From positions 1 through 51,741 of the forward strand of contig JAKVCC010000023.1 in NCBI GenBank assembly GCA_022448265.1: a stretch of DNA of 51,741 nucleotides, in the 5' to 3' direction. The DNA comes from Pirellulales bacterium (GTDB lineage: Bacteria > Planctomycetota > Planctomycetia > Pirellulales > Lacipirellulaceae). A program made the position numbers and the translations under genes. The notes beneath the pieces are model-generated. The model did no database searches and was not told the DNA's origin. It worked only from the letters and a program-made list of their open reading frames with translations. Positions 51,247 to 51,741 of this stretch are shown piece after piece. Numbering within the stretch: position 1 is the first letter of the stretch; the number at the start of each line of letters is the position of its first letter.

Positions 51247-51741
51247 TGGATCGATCTTTCGTTCTTTCGTTTTTACCCGTGAATTCAACCCGGCTTCAAA
51301 CCCGCGGCCATCACAGTCAGCTTAATCTCAGTCGGTTACTTCGGCTAGTCATTTCGTGGAGAACTCCCCGTGATGAGGCTCGTACCAGGGTCCTTGTCAG
51401 GAACTTATTACTAAAAAGTATTTTTGGTGCGTAACGGATTGCAGAAGTCATGTTCTGAGTCCTGTACCTGTCATTCACTCTGGTGGGATTCTCACGCCGC
51501 GGGGTGGTGCCTGCAATTCAGGATTCATGTCAGAATTTGCAACGAAGACGAGGACCGCACTTATGAAAGACTGAGGCCAAGTGGCCGGAGAAAACGGCAA
51601 ACTGCTTACTGCCTTGCATTTTGCATAACGCGAATCCTTTTGACCCTACACACGTTGATCGACTAAATATTCACGGATAACCGGCAACGCAACAGTCGGT
51701 TTCTGGAAATTATCCCCCTTTGGGTTCCCAGTCGACGCCGC
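51247..51741. other. Terminal intergenic region
   Basis: About 495 bp to the window end. ORFs of up to 80 codons show no family signature; nothing else recognised. Confidence 0.4.

Noticed and set aside
51424-51666. 80-codon ORF at the window end
   Set aside because: Cys/Trp/Arg-rich random-looking composition and no start context.
1-51741. CRISPR array, tRNA or rRNA gene
   Set aside because: No regularly spaced direct repeats and no cloverleaf or rRNA-like sequence noticed on reading; a tRNAscan or Infernal run would be decisive.

Overview
The window reads as chromosomal DNA of a heterotrophic planctomycete (Pirellulales-like). Markers are three DUF1559 pseudopilin-like genes with the [14 protein letters not shown] leader, paired FG-GAP/ASPIC-UnbV lipoprotein-like proteins, PEP-CTERM proteins (one with a dockerin-like domain), a sulfatase, a decayed planctomycete-type cytochrome c (PSCyt1) gene, and long AT-richer intergenic stretches with decayed mobile-element pieces. 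Taxonomy is an inference from gene families; no rRNA or tRNA gene was seen.

Layout. 1-7.9 kb: end of a DUF1559 gene, an M20 amidohydrolase, two adjacent FG-GAP/UnbV proteins on the minus strand, and a complete DUF1559 gene. 8-16.8 kb: sugar catabolism: a GH78 alpha-L-rhamnosidase, a Gfo/Idh/MocA oxidoreductase, cytidine deaminase followed upstream by a tagaturonate epimerase-like gene, a CBM9-like lipoprotein, an IS1380-like transposase remnant and a secreted nitrilase-family amidase. 17.4-21.5 kb: an ORF that fuses two complete PEP-CTERM proteins head to tail, then an acyltransferase-3 membrane enzyme with about 300 residues of ankyrin repeats inserted between its membrane segments. 22.3-27.2 kb: sulfatase coupled to a beta-rich secreted protein, a frameshifted PSCyt1 remnant, then a coupled PIG-L deacetylase and NagB-like deaminase pair. 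27.3-29.5 kb: another IS1380-like remnant, a low-GC aquaporin, and a DUF1559 variant with a small membrane-anchored helical partner. 29.8-37.7 kb: alpha/beta hydrolase, transglutaminase-like/TPR protein, a GH43/GH130-like propeller protein, and a long sparse region with short repeated sequences and small ORFs.

37.7-50.0 kb is the most striking block: a collinear, largely overlapping 11-gene cluster sulP - dabA - mrpE - mrpF - mrpG - (mrpA C-terminal part) - mrpB - mrpC - mrpD - nuoL-like - nuoM-like. DabA keeps all four zinc ligands expected for the vectorial CO2-hydrating subunit. The antiporter genes follow the order of the archaeal Mbh membrane module rather than the usual mrpABCDEFG order, and end in NuoL/NuoM-like subunits. 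The simplest reading is an inorganic-carbon uptake machine in which DabA is energised by a multi-subunit cation-translocating membrane arm instead of the single DabB subunit. A PEP-CTERM protein with a degenerate M23-like fold closes the window on the minus strand.
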